Of a DNA stretch of 64,000 nucleotides, positions 8,858 through 16,623 are shown in pieces. The notes below the pieces were generated by a model. It searched no databases. It saw nothing but the letters and a program-made list of their open reading frames with translations, and was not told where the DNA came from. Numbering within the stretch: position 1 is the stretch's first letter; the number at the start of each line of letters is the position of its first letter. Position numbers and translations under genes: made by a program. The DNA comes from Anaeromyxobacter dehalogenans 2CP-C (GTDB lineage: Bacteria; Myxococcota; Myxococcia; Myxococcales; Anaeromyxobacteraceae): contig NC_007760.1 of the NCBI RefSeq assembly GCF_000013385.1, positions 2,357,001 to 2,421,000 of the forward strand, written 5' to 3'.

Positions 8858-10405
8858 ATGAGCGATCAGCAGCAGAAGACCGGAGTCGGACGTCGCGCGA
8901 TCCTCAAGGCCACCGCGGTGGCGGCCGGCACGGGCCTCGCGCTCGACCTCTTCGGCGGCAAGGCCGACGCGGCCGAGCCGCGCGCGAAGCGGCCCCTGCC
9001 GAAGAGGTGGGACGAGACCTGGGACGTGGTGGTGGTGGGCTCCGGCTTCGCCGGCCTGGCGGCGGCGGCCGAGGCCGCCAAGGCGGGCGCGAAGGTGACG
9101 GTGCTCGAGAAGATGCCGGTGTACGGCGGCAACTCGATCATCAACGGCGGCGAGTACAACGCCTGGACCGACGAGCTGCACCTCCGCGAGAAGCTGAAGC
9201 TGCCCGAGGACTCGCAGGACCTGCACGGCAAGGACACGCTCAAGGGGGGCGACTACTACGGCGATCCCAAGCTGGTCGAGATCCTCTGCCGCGAGTCGCC
9301 GAAGGCGCTCGACTGGATGATCGACGAGGGCGGCCTGCAGCTCCGCGAGATCCTGAACCGCACCGGCGGGCACACCGCCTACCGCACCCACACGTGCAAG
9401 GAGGGCGTCGGGCGCGGCTACACCGAGGCCGAGCGCAAGATCGCGGAGAAGGCCGGCGCGAAGATCCGCCTCAACCACGAGATCACCTGGATCTGGCGCG
9501 CCGACGTGGACGGGCCGGTGCTGGGCGTCGAGGTGAAGGCCCGCGGGAAGAAGCTCCAGCTCAGGGTGACCCGGGGGCTGGTGCTCGCGTCGGGCGGCTT
9601 CAGCCGCGACGTGAAGATGCGCATGGCGTTCAACCCGAGCCTGGTGGCGAGCTACAACTGCACCAACCACCCGGGCGCCACCGGCGAGACGCTCCGCTTC
9701 GCGCAGGCCGTCGGCGCCGACACGCTGCACCTCGCCTTCATCCAGCTCTACCCGTACGCCGAGCCGGAGACCGGCATCCTCGACGCGCCGGCCGTCTACC
9801 CGTTCCGCGGCCCGGGCTACGGCATCCTGTACGTGGACAGGAAGGGCAAGCGCTTCGTGAACGAGCTGGAGCGCCGCGACGTGGTCTCGCGCGCCGAGAT
9901 CAACACCGGGATGAAGCCGACCTACTCCGTCTTCAGCGCGAAGATGGCGCCGCTCATGGGCGGCACCAAGGAGGAGATCGACGCCGGCATCTCCAAGGGC
10001 CGCTTCGTGAAGGCCGACACCATCGAGGAGCTGGCCGGCAAGCTCGGGCTCCCGGCCGACGCGCTCCGCGAGACCGTCGCCACGCACAACCGGTACATCA
10101 AGGAGAAGAGGGACCCGGACTTCGGCAAGCCCATCACCGACCGCATGCTGCCGCTCGAGGAGGGGCCGTTCTACGGCATCGCCCAGTGGCCCGCGGTGCA
10201 CCACACCATGGGCGGCCTGCGCATCGACGAGCAGGCGCGCGTGATCGACATCTGGGGCAACCCCATCCCGAGGTTCTTCGCCGCGGGCGAGATCACCGGC
10301 GGCATCCACGGCGCGAACCGCCTCGGCGGCAACGCCGGCCCGGACGCGGTCGTGTTCGGGCGGATCGCCGGCCGGAGCGCGGCGGGCGCCACCCCGGCCG
10401 CCTAG
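8858..10405 (+). CDS. Tat-exported FAD flavoprotein of the fumarate reductase / flavocytochrome c family
   Basis: A 515-residue periplasmic flavoprotein. The N-terminus has a twin-arginine signal, GRRAILKATAVAAG. The FAD dinucleotide motif VVVGSGFAGLAAAAEA lies near residue 55. Two patches match conserved active-site regions of soluble fumarate reductases: HHTMGGLRID and GANRLGGN, which would supply the substrate-binding His and Arg. It has no heme motifs of its own, unlike Shewanella flavocytochrome c3. Electrons probably come from the seven-heme cytochrome encoded 75 bases downstream. The substrate could be fumarate or another enoate such as urocanate or a cinnamate; the sequence alone does not say. 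The start is set by ACAGGAG seven bases upstream. Confidence 0.87.
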   Translation: MSDQQQKTGVGRRAILKATAVAAGTGLALDLFGGKADAAEPRAKRPLPKRWDETWDVVVVGSGFAGLAAAAEAAKAGAKVTVLEKMPVYGGNSIINGGEYNAWTDELHLREKLKLPEDSQDLHGKDTLKGGDYYGDPKLVEILCRESPKALDWMIDEGGLQLREILNRTGGHTAYRTHTCKEGVGRGYTEAERKIAEKAGAKIRLNHEITWIWRADVDGPVLGVEVKARGKKLQLRVTRGLVLASGGFSRDVKMRMAFNPSLVASYNCTNHPGATGETLRFAQAVGADTLHLAFIQLYPYAEPETGILDAPAVYPFRGPGYGILYVDRKGKRFVNELERRDVVSRAEINTGMKPTYSVFSAKMAPLMGGTKEEIDAGISKGRFVKADTIEELAGKLGLPADALRETVATHNRYIKEKRDPDFGKPITDRMLPLEEGPFYGIAQWPAVHHTMGGLRIDEQARVIDIWGNPIPRFFAAGEITGGIHGANRLGGNAGPDAVVFGRIAGRSAAGATPAA

Positions 10406-10420
10406 GCGGCCACGCGGATC

Positions 10421-10451
10421 CCCGGCGCCGGTCCTGCTCGCCGGCGCCGGG
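10421..10451 (+). terminator. Intercistronic GC hairpin
   Basis: CCCGGCGCCGG (10421-10431) and CCGGCGCCGGG (10441-10451) form a perfect 11-bp stem with a nine-base loop between the flavoprotein and cytochrome genes. With no U-tract it may act as an mRNA stabiliser or partial attenuator that sets subunit ratios, not as a full stop. Confidence 0.45.
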
Positions 10452-10480
10452 CGTCCGCCCTTCCCTCACCGGAGCCCTCC

Positions 10481-11182
10481 ATGAACGCCCTCGTCGCGCT
10501 CGGCGCGCTGGCGCTCGTCGCCGCCGCGCCTCCCCGGCCGTCCGCCCCCGCGGGCAGCTGCAAGCAGTGTCACCCTTCGTGGACCGTCCTGCCCAAGGAT
10601 CACCCGCCGGTGAAGGGCACCACCCTGGCCGCCTGCCTCGGCTGCCACAAGCCGGTCGCGGACGCGAAGCCGGACGCGTTCTCGGCGCGGCTTCACCGCG
10701 CCCACCGCGCGCCCGAGGCGGACTGCACCGTGTGCCACACGCTGGCGCGCGGGCGCTTCGGCCTCGCCGGCGGGAAGAAGCCGCTCGGCACGCTCGCCGA
10801 GGGCGACGCGCCGCTGCGCCGGGCCGCGGCCTCCTGGGCGGGCTCGACGCTGCTCGACGCGGCCCACGCGAAGGCCGACGTCGCCTGCGCCGGCTGCCAC
10901 GCCGGCGCGCTCCCGGAGACGGGCGCGTTCGTCGAGAACGACCGCTGCCTCGCGTGCCACGGCCCGGCCGACGCCCTCGTGAAGGCGACCGAGCCCGCGG
11001 TGCACCCGGACCGCAACCCGCACCGCTCGCACCTCGGGGAGATCGACTGCACGGTCTGCCACCACGCCCACGCCGCCTCGGAGAACTACTGCCTCAACTG
11101 CCACCCGAAGTTCGAGATGAAGCCGCTGCCGGGCGCGGCGCCGTTGCGCCCGGTCCACGCAGCACCGGAGGAGACACCATGA
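10481..11182 (+). CDS. Seven-heme periplasmic c-type cytochrome
   Basis: A 233-residue secreted protein with seven CxxCH heme c sites (CKQCH, CLGCH, CTVCH, CAGCH, CLACH, CTVCH, CLNCH) after a short signal peptide (MNALVALGALALVAAA). Many extra histidines can serve as distal ligands. The pattern fits the cytochrome c3/NapC-type soluble multiheme carriers. It lies between the flavoprotein and a beta-barrel gene and overlaps the latter by four bases (ATGA). It probably feeds electrons to the flavoprotein, or moves them toward the outer membrane. Maturation would rely on a System II such as the resB/ccsA genes at 19-22 kb. Confidence 0.93.
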   Translation: MNALVALGALALVAAAPPRPSAPAGSCKQCHPSWTVLPKDHPPVKGTTLAACLGCHKPVADAKPDAFSARLHRAHRAPEADCTVCHTLARGRFGLAGGKKPLGTLAEGDAPLRRAAASWAGSTLLDAAHAKADVACAGCHAGALPETGAFVENDRCLACHGPADALVKATEPAVHPDRNPHRSHLGEIDCTVCHHAHAASENYCLNCHPKFEMKPLPGAAPLRPVHAAPEETP

Positions 11183-12360
11183 TCGACACCGTCGTACGGC
11201 TCGCGTGCGCCGCCGCGCTCGCGACCTCGGCGCAGGCCCTCGCGGCCGAGCCCGCTGCCGCACCGGAGAAGCCCTCGCTCGCGCTCCACGGGTTCGTGTC
11301 CGCCACCGTGTTCGTCCAGGACGCGACGACCGGCCCCTGGAACGGCCAGGGCTCGCTGTTCACCGTCGCCGAGCCGGGGACCGACGAGACGTTCCTCGGC
11401 GGCGACCTGCGCCAGACCCGGCTCCAGCTCGCGGCCACCGGCCCCGCCATCCTCTCCGGCCGCGCCACGCCGCGCGCGCTGGTCGAGGCCGACTTCTTCG
11501 GCGGCAACACCGGCGGCGCCTTCGGCGACGAGTCGGTGGGGCCGCGCCTGCGCCTCGCCTACGCCGAGCTGGTGCTGGGCCGCACCACCTTCCAGGTGGG
11601 CCAGAACCACGGGCTCATCTTCGCCATGGCGCCGGTCAGCCTCGCCCACGTCGCGTTCCCCGCCAGCTACGCGGCGGGCGGCATCGGCTGGCGCTTCCCG
11701 GGCGTGATGGTGTTCCACCGCATCCCGCTCGCCGGCACCCACGCCCTCGAGCTGGCGGTGAGCGCCACCCGCGGCTCCTGGAGCGACGCCGACGCGGGCC
11801 TGCCGCTGGGCGTCTCCTACGGCGAGGCGTCCTCGATCCCGCAGGTCGAGGCGCGTGCCATGCTGAGCGGCAAGCCCGCCGACCGCGTGGCCTACTCCGC
11901 GTTCCTGGTCGGCCACTACGACCGCAAGGACCTGAGCGGCGTGGGCGCGACGGCGCCGGAGGACGGCGTGGACGGCTGGGCCGCGGAGCTGGGCGGCAAG
12001 GTGACCGCGGGCCCGCTGCAGCTCGCGGCGAACGGCTGGACCGGGCGCGCGGTCGGGCAGCTGTTCGGCGCCATCGTGCAGTTCGGCGACATCCAGGGGT
12101 GGGGGGCGTGGGCGCAGGCGGGCTGGTCGTTCACCGACACCCTCTCGGCGCACCTGTTCGCCGGCGTGGACGATCCGGACGACGCCGACGTCCGCGAGGC
12201 GGGCGCGACGCGGCTCCGCAACGTGTCGATCGGCGCGCTCACCAAGTACTGCGAGGGTCCCTACACGCTGGGCCTGGAGTACTACCGGTACGAGACCCGG
12301 ACCGTCACGGGGACCCGCACCGCGGACCAGGGGTCCCTGACCGCGATGTACGCCTTCTGA
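11179..12360 (+). CDS. Outer-membrane beta-barrel (porin-like) protein
   Basis: A 393-residue protein with a signal peptide ending near ALAAEP. Alternating amphipathic strands, frequent aromatic girdle residues and a terminal aromatic (ending TAMYAF) are typical of outer-membrane barrels. The region FGGNTGGAFGDESVGPRLR and later LVLGRTTFQVGQNHGLIF resembles DcaP/porin-like proteins. It is translationally coupled to the cytochrome gene. It may admit the substrate of the flavoprotein or form part of a porin-cytochrome conduit; the first is simpler because no outer-membrane decaheme is encoded. Confidence 0.75.
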   Translation: MIDTVVRLACAAALATSAQALAAEPAAAPEKPSLALHGFVSATVFVQDATTGPWNGQGSLFTVAEPGTDETFLGGDLRQTRLQLAATGPAILSGRATPRALVEADFFGGNTGGAFGDESVGPRLRLAYAELVLGRTTFQVGQNHGLIFAMAPVSLAHVAFPASYAAGGIGWRFPGVMVFHRIPLAGTHALELAVSATRGSWSDADAGLPLGVSYGEASSIPQVEARAMLSGKPADRVAYSAFLVGHYDRKDLSGVGATAPEDGVDGWAAELGGKVTAGPLQLAANGWTGRAVGQLFGAIVQFGDIQGWGAWAQAGWSFTDTLSAHLFAGVDDPDDADVREAGATRLRNVSIGALTKYCEGPYTLGLEYYRYETRTVTGTRTADQGSLTAMYAF

Positions 12361-12385
12361 CCACTGGTGAACCCCTCGCAGCCCC

Positions 12386-12422
12386 GGGCCCCCGGCCGCG
12401 CCCCGCTCGCGGCCGGGGGCCC
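12386..12422 (+). terminator. Strong hairpin ending the flavoprotein operon
   Basis: GGGCCCCCGGCCGCG (12386-12400) pairs perfectly with CGCGGCCGGGGGCCC (12408-12422) around a seven-base loop, 26 bases after the barrel gene stop. A 15-bp GC stem without a U-tract, as is common in very GC-rich genomes. Confidence 0.7.
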
Positions 12423-12536
12423 ACTCGTCCGGGCGCGTCCGCCCCGCGAAGCAGCCACGGATCGTGAAGGAAGGCCTCGACACGGGGGCACGCGGTGCAC
12501 AGCGTCGGAGGTGTCCGCCCCCGCGGCGGGTCCCCG

Positions 12537-13388
12537 ATGCTCCCGGCCATCCTCGCGCTCGCCCTCGCCGCCCAGCCCGTCCCGGCCGTCCAGACGGTGC
12601 CGGCGGCCCTGCCCTCCGCCCCCACCGTCGTGCCGCCGGCCGCGCCGGACCTGCCGCTCGACGCGCCCGAGGCGCGGCCGCCGGGCGACAGCGTCTACCG
12701 GCTGGTCCCCTGGCTCGACGTGCCGCTCACCGCGCTCGCGGCGGGCGTGGCCATCCTGCCAGGGCGCTACCCGTTCCACTTCATCTCCCCGCGCTGCCCC
12801 TGCGATCCGGCCGAGGTGAACGGCTTCGACCGCTTCGCCATCGACCTGCACAGCCGCGCCGCCGGCGTGATCAGCGACGTGACCGTGCTCGCCTCGGTGG
12901 GCGTGCCGGTGGTGGCGGACGCGCTGTGGGTGGGGAACACGCGGGCGCTGCGCGAGGACCTGATGATCCTCACCGAGACGCTGGCGCTCAACTCGGCCGC
13001 GGTGATGACGGTGAAGTTCGCGGTGCAGCGGCCGCTGCCGGTCACCTACGCCGGGCGCGACGGCCTGGTGAAGCAGGCGCAGGGCTACCGGTCGTTCTAC
13101 TCCGGGCACACCTCCACCGCGGTCGCGGCGCTCACCGCCGCGTCCTGGACCTACACGCTGCGCCGGGGCCCGGCCGCGTGGCCGTGGCTGGTGACCGCGG
13201 CGGTGGGCGCGAGCGTCGGCGCCGAGCGCGTGCTGGCGGGGCGCCACTTCCCCACCGACGTCCTGGTGGGCGCGGCGGCGGGCTTCGGCTTCGGGACGCT
13301 GGTCCCGCTGCTCCACGCGCGCGGGGGGCGGCTGCCGGTGGCGCTCGCGCCCATGGGGCGCGGCGTCCAGCTCACCGGCACCTGGTAG
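12537..13388 (+). CDS. PAP2-family phosphatase, exported
   Basis: A membrane-associated phosphatase of about 283 residues. The three PAP2 signature motifs are seen: KFAVQRPLP (KxxxxxRP type), YSGHTS, and ERVLAGRHFPTDVLVG. A signal peptide (MLPAILALALAA) comes first. Members act on lipid phosphates such as undecaprenyl pyrophosphate, phosphatidic acid or lipid A phosphates in the periplasm; the exact substrate is not evident. I chose the ATG at 12537, which starts the signal peptide cleanly. An in-frame GTG at 12495 would add 14 residues of poor quality. It stands alone between two hairpin-bounded units. Confidence 0.83.
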   Translation: MLPAILALALAAQPVPAVQTVPAALPSAPTVVPPAAPDLPLDAPEARPPGDSVYRLVPWLDVPLTALAAGVAILPGRYPFHFISPRCPCDPAEVNGFDRFAIDLHSRAAGVISDVTVLASVGVPVVADALWVGNTRALREDLMILTETLALNSAAVMTVKFAVQRPLPVTYAGRDGLVKQAQGYRSFYSGHTSTAVAALTAASWTYTLRRGPAAWPWLVTAAVGASVGAERVLAGRHFPTDVLVGAAAGFGFGTLVPLLHARGGRLPVALAPMGRGVQLTGTW

Positions 13389-13409
13389 CGCCCCCCGGCG
13401 CGCCGCGGG

Positions 13410-13511
13410 CTACTTGCGGACGTGCGCGGGCGCGGGGCGGAGCGCGGTGCGGGCGTCGAGCTCGCAGAGCGCGTTCCAGAGGCGGGCCAGCGTGCGGATG
13501 AGGCGGATCAT
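13410..13511 (-). CDS. 33-residue ORF immediately after the dicarboxylate symporter gene
   Basis: A short frame starting MIRLIRTLARLWNALCELDA and ending with HVRK. It has an excellent ribosome site, GAGAGGGAGG, at 13521-13530, nine bases before the ATG. It lies 42 bases after the symporter stop on the same strand, so it is likely co-transcribed. The N-terminal half is amphipathic with Leu/Trp and Arg, compatible with a peripheral membrane helix. I do not recognise it. A small regulator or accessory subunit of the transporter is a reasonable guess. It could be chance, but the ribosome site is stronger than most in this window. Confidence 0.5.
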   Translation of the reverse strand: MIRLIRTLARLWNALCELDARTALRPAPAHVRK

Positions 13512-13553
13512 GTTCGGGTTCCTCCCTCTCGTGGGACGGGATGGTGCGGCGGC

Positions 13554-14876
13554 TCAGCCGTGCAGCCCGAGGCCGGCCGCCATCGCCGGCGGCTCGGGAT
13601 CGTTCGCCGGCTCCACCTCGTCCGGCACGGTGCCGGCGAGGACGGCGCGGGCGCGGGCCTGGTCCAGCTCGCCCTCCCAGCGCGAAACGGCCACCGAGGC
13701 GACGCCATTCCCGATGAGGTTGGTGATGGCGCGGGCCTCGGACATGAACCGGTCCACGCCAAGCAGCAGCGCCAGGCCGGCCACCGGGATGTTCCCCACC
13801 GCGGAGAGCGTCGCCGCCAGCGTGATGAAGCCGCCGCCGGTCACCGCCGCGGCGCCCTTCGAGGTCAGCAGCAGCACCGCCAGGATCTCCAGCTCCTGCA
13901 CCAGCGTCACGTGGGTGTTGGTCGCCTGGGCGATGAACAGGGTGGCGAGCGTCAGGTAGATGGAGGTGCCGTCGAGGTTGAAGGAGTAGCCCATCGGCAC
14001 CACCAGCCCGACCACCGGCTTCGAGCAGCCGAGCTTCTCCATCTTCCGCATCATGAGCGGCAGCGCCGACTCGGAGGAGGAGGTGCCGAGCACCACGAAG
14101 ATCTCCTCCTTGATGTAGCGGAGGAACCGGAACAGGCTGAGCCCGCACCAGCGCAGCACCAGGCCCAGCATCAGCACCACGAACAGCGCGCTCGTCGCGT
14201 AGAAGCAGGCGATGAGCTTGCCGAGGCTGAGCAGCGTGGCGATGCCGTACTTCCCCACCGTGAACGCCATGGCGCCGAACGCGCCCACCGGGGCGAGGCG
14301 CATCACGAAGCCGACGATGCGGAACAGCACCAGCGAGAGGCCGTCCACGAACTCGAGCACCGGCCGGCCCTTGTCCTTCAGCGCCGCGAGCGCGGCGCCG
14401 AACAGCACCGAGAACAGCAGCACCTGCAGGATGTCGCCGCGCGCGAACGCGTCCGCGACGTCGCGCGGGATCACGTTCATGAGGAAGTCCACGGTGCCGT
14501 GGGCCTGCGCGCCGTTCGTGTAGGAGGCGATGGCCTTGGTGTCGAGCGTGGCCGGGTCCACGTTCATCCCCGCGCCGGGGCGCGCCAGGCGCGCCACCAC
14601 CAGGCCGATGGCGAGCGCAACGGTGGTCAGCACCTCGAAGTAGAGCAGCCCCTTCAGCCCCACCCGCCCGACCTTCCGCAGGTCGCCCATCTTCGCGATG
14701 CCGGTGACGACCGTCGCGAACACGATGGGCGCGATCAGCATCTTCACCAGCTTGATGAACCCGTCGCCGAGCGGCTTCAGCGACGCGCCGGTGGCCGGGA
14801 ACAGGTGCCCGACCAGCGCACCGAGGACGACCGCCAGGAGCACCTGCAGGTACAGGCTGCGCGCGAGACGCTTCAC
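13554..14876 (-). CDS. dctA: C4-dicarboxylate/glutamate:cation symporter (DAACS family)
   Basis: A 440-residue inner-membrane carrier importing C4-dicarboxylates (or glutamate/aspartate) with Na+ or H+. The family features are clear: [21 protein letters not shown] in the first third, the serine-rich re-entrant loop [13 protein letters not shown], and [15 protein letters not shown], which carries the conserved NxDG substrate/cation site. The start is the GTG at 14876, preceded by AGGAGAG; an upstream ATG in frame would add an unlikely Pro/Arg-rich leader. A sigma-54 promoter lies about 100 bases upstream, and an activator and sensor kinase gene follow further upstream, so it is probably induced by its substrate through that pair. 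Confidence 0.92.
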   Translation of the reverse strand: MKRLARSLYLQVLLAVVLGALVGHLFPATGASLKPLGDGFIKLVKMLIAPIVFATVVTGIAKMGDLRKVGRVGLKGLLYFEVLTTVALAIGLVVARLARPGAGMNVDPATLDTKAIASYTNGAQAHGTVDFLMNVIPRDVADAFARGDILQVLLFSVLFGAALAALKDKGRPVLEFVDGLSLVLFRIVGFVMRLAPVGAFGAMAFTVGKYGIATLLSLGKLIACFYATSALFVVLMLGLVLRWCGLSLFRFLRYIKEEIFVVLGTSSSESALPLMMRKMEKLGCSKPVVGLVVPMGYSFNLDGTSIYLTLATLFIAQATNTHVTLVQELEILAVLLLTSKGAAAVTGGGFITLAATLSAVGNIPVAGLALLLGVDRFMSEARAITNLIGNGVASVAVSRWEGELDQARARAVLAGTVPDEVEPANDPEPPAMAAGLGLHG

Positions 14877-14973
14877 GTGTCTCTCCTGCCGGGAGCCGCC
14901 GCCGCCCGGCGCGGGGGTCGAGGCCCGCGGTCGCGCCGCGGGGCCGTGGGATGTGCGTGGAGCCCCGGCCCAG

Positions 14974-14989
14974 AGCACCTTCGGTGCCG
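14974..14989 (-). promoter_or_regulatory. Sigma-54 (-24/-12) promoter for the symporter gene
   Basis: On the minus strand the sequence reads CGGCACCGAAGGTGCT, matching the TGGCAC-N5-TTGCW consensus with the required GG and GC ten bases apart. The predicted transcription start is near 14962, leaving a leader of about 85 bases before the GTG. The upstream gene encodes a sigma-54 activator with an intact GAFTGA loop, which fits. Confidence 0.7.
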
Positions 14990-15138
14990 GATCGCCCGCG
15001 CGCGGAATCCGGCGTGATCACCCGCCGCTCGCGCAGCGCGTCGAGATCCGAACCGGCATTCCGCGGGTTATCGCGACGGCGCGCCGCACCGCCCGCGCGG
15101 GCCCCGGAGCGCAGTGATCCCGGTCGCCTGCGCGCGGC

Positions 15139-15172
15139 CATGCCGGCGGGCATGGACATTCCGGCGGGAATG
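15139..15172. promoter_or_regulatory. Tandem 16-bp inverted repeats, candidate activator binding sites
   Basis: CATGCCGGCGGGCATG (15139-15154) and CATTCCGGCGGGAATG (15157-15172) are near-identical palindromic sites, each six-base arm around GGCG, spaced 18 bases start to start. They lie about 180-210 bases upstream of the predicted sigma-54 start site, a typical distance for an enhancer, and next to the activator gene. Confidence 0.65.
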
Positions 15173-15213
15173 CCGGTTCGGCGCGCGGCGGGGGCGCTGC
15201 GCGATCGCCGGGC

Positions 15214-16623
15214 TCAGCGGCGATAGGACTTCAGGCGCTTCGACAGCGCCGGCTGCGAGATGCCGACCAGGCGGGCGGCCAGCGTCTGGTTCCCGCCGGA
15301 GCGCCGCATCGCCTCCTGCACCAGCAGCTCCAGCGCCTCGTCGAACGTGGGCAGCCGCTCCACCGCGCCGAACGGGTTCTGCCCTTCGTCGGCCGCGGGG
15401 TGGGCGCCGTTGCCGTGCCGGCCGATCGCCTCCAGGAACGCGTCCATGGAGAGCACGCGATCGCGGTGGCGGCTGACCGCGTCGAAGCACATGGCGCGCA
15501 GCTCGCGGACGTTGCCGGGGAAGTCGTGCGTCATGAGCAGCTGCGCGAGCTGCCTCGGCGGGGTGGGCTTCTTCTTCCCGAGCTGCCGCGCCGCCTCGCC
15601 GAGGAAGTGGTCGAGCAGGAGCGGCACGTCCTCGCGGCGCTCGCGGAGCGGCGGCACCCGCACCCGGTGCGTGCGCAGGCGGTAGTACAGGTCGCGCCGG
15701 AACATCCCGGCCCGCTCCTTGGCGGCGAGGTCCTGGTGCGTGGCGGCGACGACGCGCACCTTCACGCGCTTCGGCCGGTCGCTCCCGAGCGGGAAGTACT
15801 CGCCCTCCTGCAGGAAGCGCAGCAGCTTCACCTGCGACGGCACCGAGAGGTCCCCGATCTCGTCGAGGAACAGCGTGCCGTCGGCGGCCTCCTCCACCAT
15901 GCCGCGCCGGGCCTGCTCGGCGCCGGTGAACGCGCCGCGCAGGTGGCCGAACAGCGTGTCGGCGAACACCGCGTCGTCGAGCCCGGCCACGTTCACGGCC
16001 ACCAGCTTCCCGGGCAACCCGGAGAGCCGGTGCGCGGCCCCGGCCACCAGCTCCTTCCCCACCCCGCTCTCGCCGGTGACGAGCAGCGGCTGCGGGCTCC
16101 GCGCCACCGCCTCCACGTACGAGAACAGCGTCAGCATGGTGCGGTCCTGCGTGACGATGCCGGCGAACGCCTCGGGGTTGCGCAGCTCCCCGGACATGAA
16201 GCGCGCGGTCATCTCCCCGTTCTCGCGCTGCAGCTCCTGCATGCGCACGGCGCGCAGCACGCCGGCGACCAGCCGGTCCTCCTCCTCGGTCTTCACGTGG
16301 TAGTCGAACGCGCCGAGCTTCATGCAGCGCACCGCGGTCTCGACCTGGTTCATCCCGGAGACCACGATGACCTTCACGTCGGGGTGCTCCACCGAGATGC
16401 GGCCGAGCAGGTCCTCGCCGGACAGGTGCGGCATGGTCAGGTCGAGCAGCACCACCCCGACGTCGTTGCCGTCGAGCACCTCCATCACCCGCCGCGGATC
16501 CTGGCAGGTGAGCAGGTGGGTGATGCCGGCGGCGCGCTCGAGGGTGAGCGCCACCGAGCGCAGCCAGGCGGCCTCGTCGTCCACCGCCAGGACCGCGAAC
16601 GCGGGGTAGAAGGACTCGCTCAC
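15214..16623 (-). CDS. dctD: Sigma-54-dependent response regulator (DctD/NtrC family)
   Basis: A 469-residue activator. The receiver domain (about residues 10-125) has the phosphoacceptor in VVLLDLTMPHLSG. The AAA+ domain (about 150-380) has Walker A GESGVGKE, the sigma-54 contact loop GAFTGA and Walker B LFLDEIGD. A Fis-type helix-turn-helix ends the protein (GGNQTLAARLVGISQPALSKRL). It starts with GTG overlapping the stop of the kinase gene (GTGA), so the pair is translationally coupled. The natural target is the adjacent symporter gene, which has a sigma-54 promoter and paired upstream inverted repeats. The dctD name is by analogy. Confidence 0.9.
   Translation of the reverse strand: MSESFYPAFAVLAVDDEAAWLRSVALTLERAAGITHLLTCQDPRRVMEVLDGNDVGVVLLDLTMPHLSGEDLLGRISVEHPDVKVIVVSGMNQVETAVRCMKLGAFDYHVKTEEEDRLVAGVLRAVRMQELQRENGEMTARFMSGELRNPEAFAGIVTQDRTMLTLFSYVEAVARSPQPLLVTGESGVGKELVAGAAHRLSGLPGKLVAVNVAGLDDAVFADTLFGHLRGAFTGAEQARRGMVEEAADGTLFLDEIGDLSVPSQVKLLRFLQEGEYFPLGSDRPKRVKVRVVAATHQDLAAKERAGMFRRDLYYRLRTHRVRVPPLRERREDVPLLLDHFLGEAARQLGKKKPTPPRQLAQLLMTHDFPGNVRELRAMCFDAVSRHRDRVLSMDAFLEAIGRHGNGAHPAADEGQNPFGAVERLPTFDEALELLVQEAMRRSGGNQTLAARLVGISQPALSKRLKSYRR

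Larger units (their letters stand above)
14877..15213 (-). promoter_or_regulatory. Upstream control region of the symporter gene
   Basis: A 337-base non-coding stretch between the symporter start and the end of the activator gene. It contains a sigma-54 promoter near the symporter end and two tandem inverted repeats at the far end. A single half-site CATTCCGCGGG begins at 15057. I see no gene in it. Confidence 0.65.

Noticed and set aside
7280-10309. Minus-strand open frame of about 1000 codons opposite tdh and the flavoprotein
   Set aside because: His/Asp/Val-rich shadow translation with no domain; the plus-strand genes are certain.
12495-12536. GTG start for the PAP2 phosphatase
   Set aside because: The extra 14 residues are Gly/Arg-rich and would precede the signal peptide; ATG at 12537 is cleaner.
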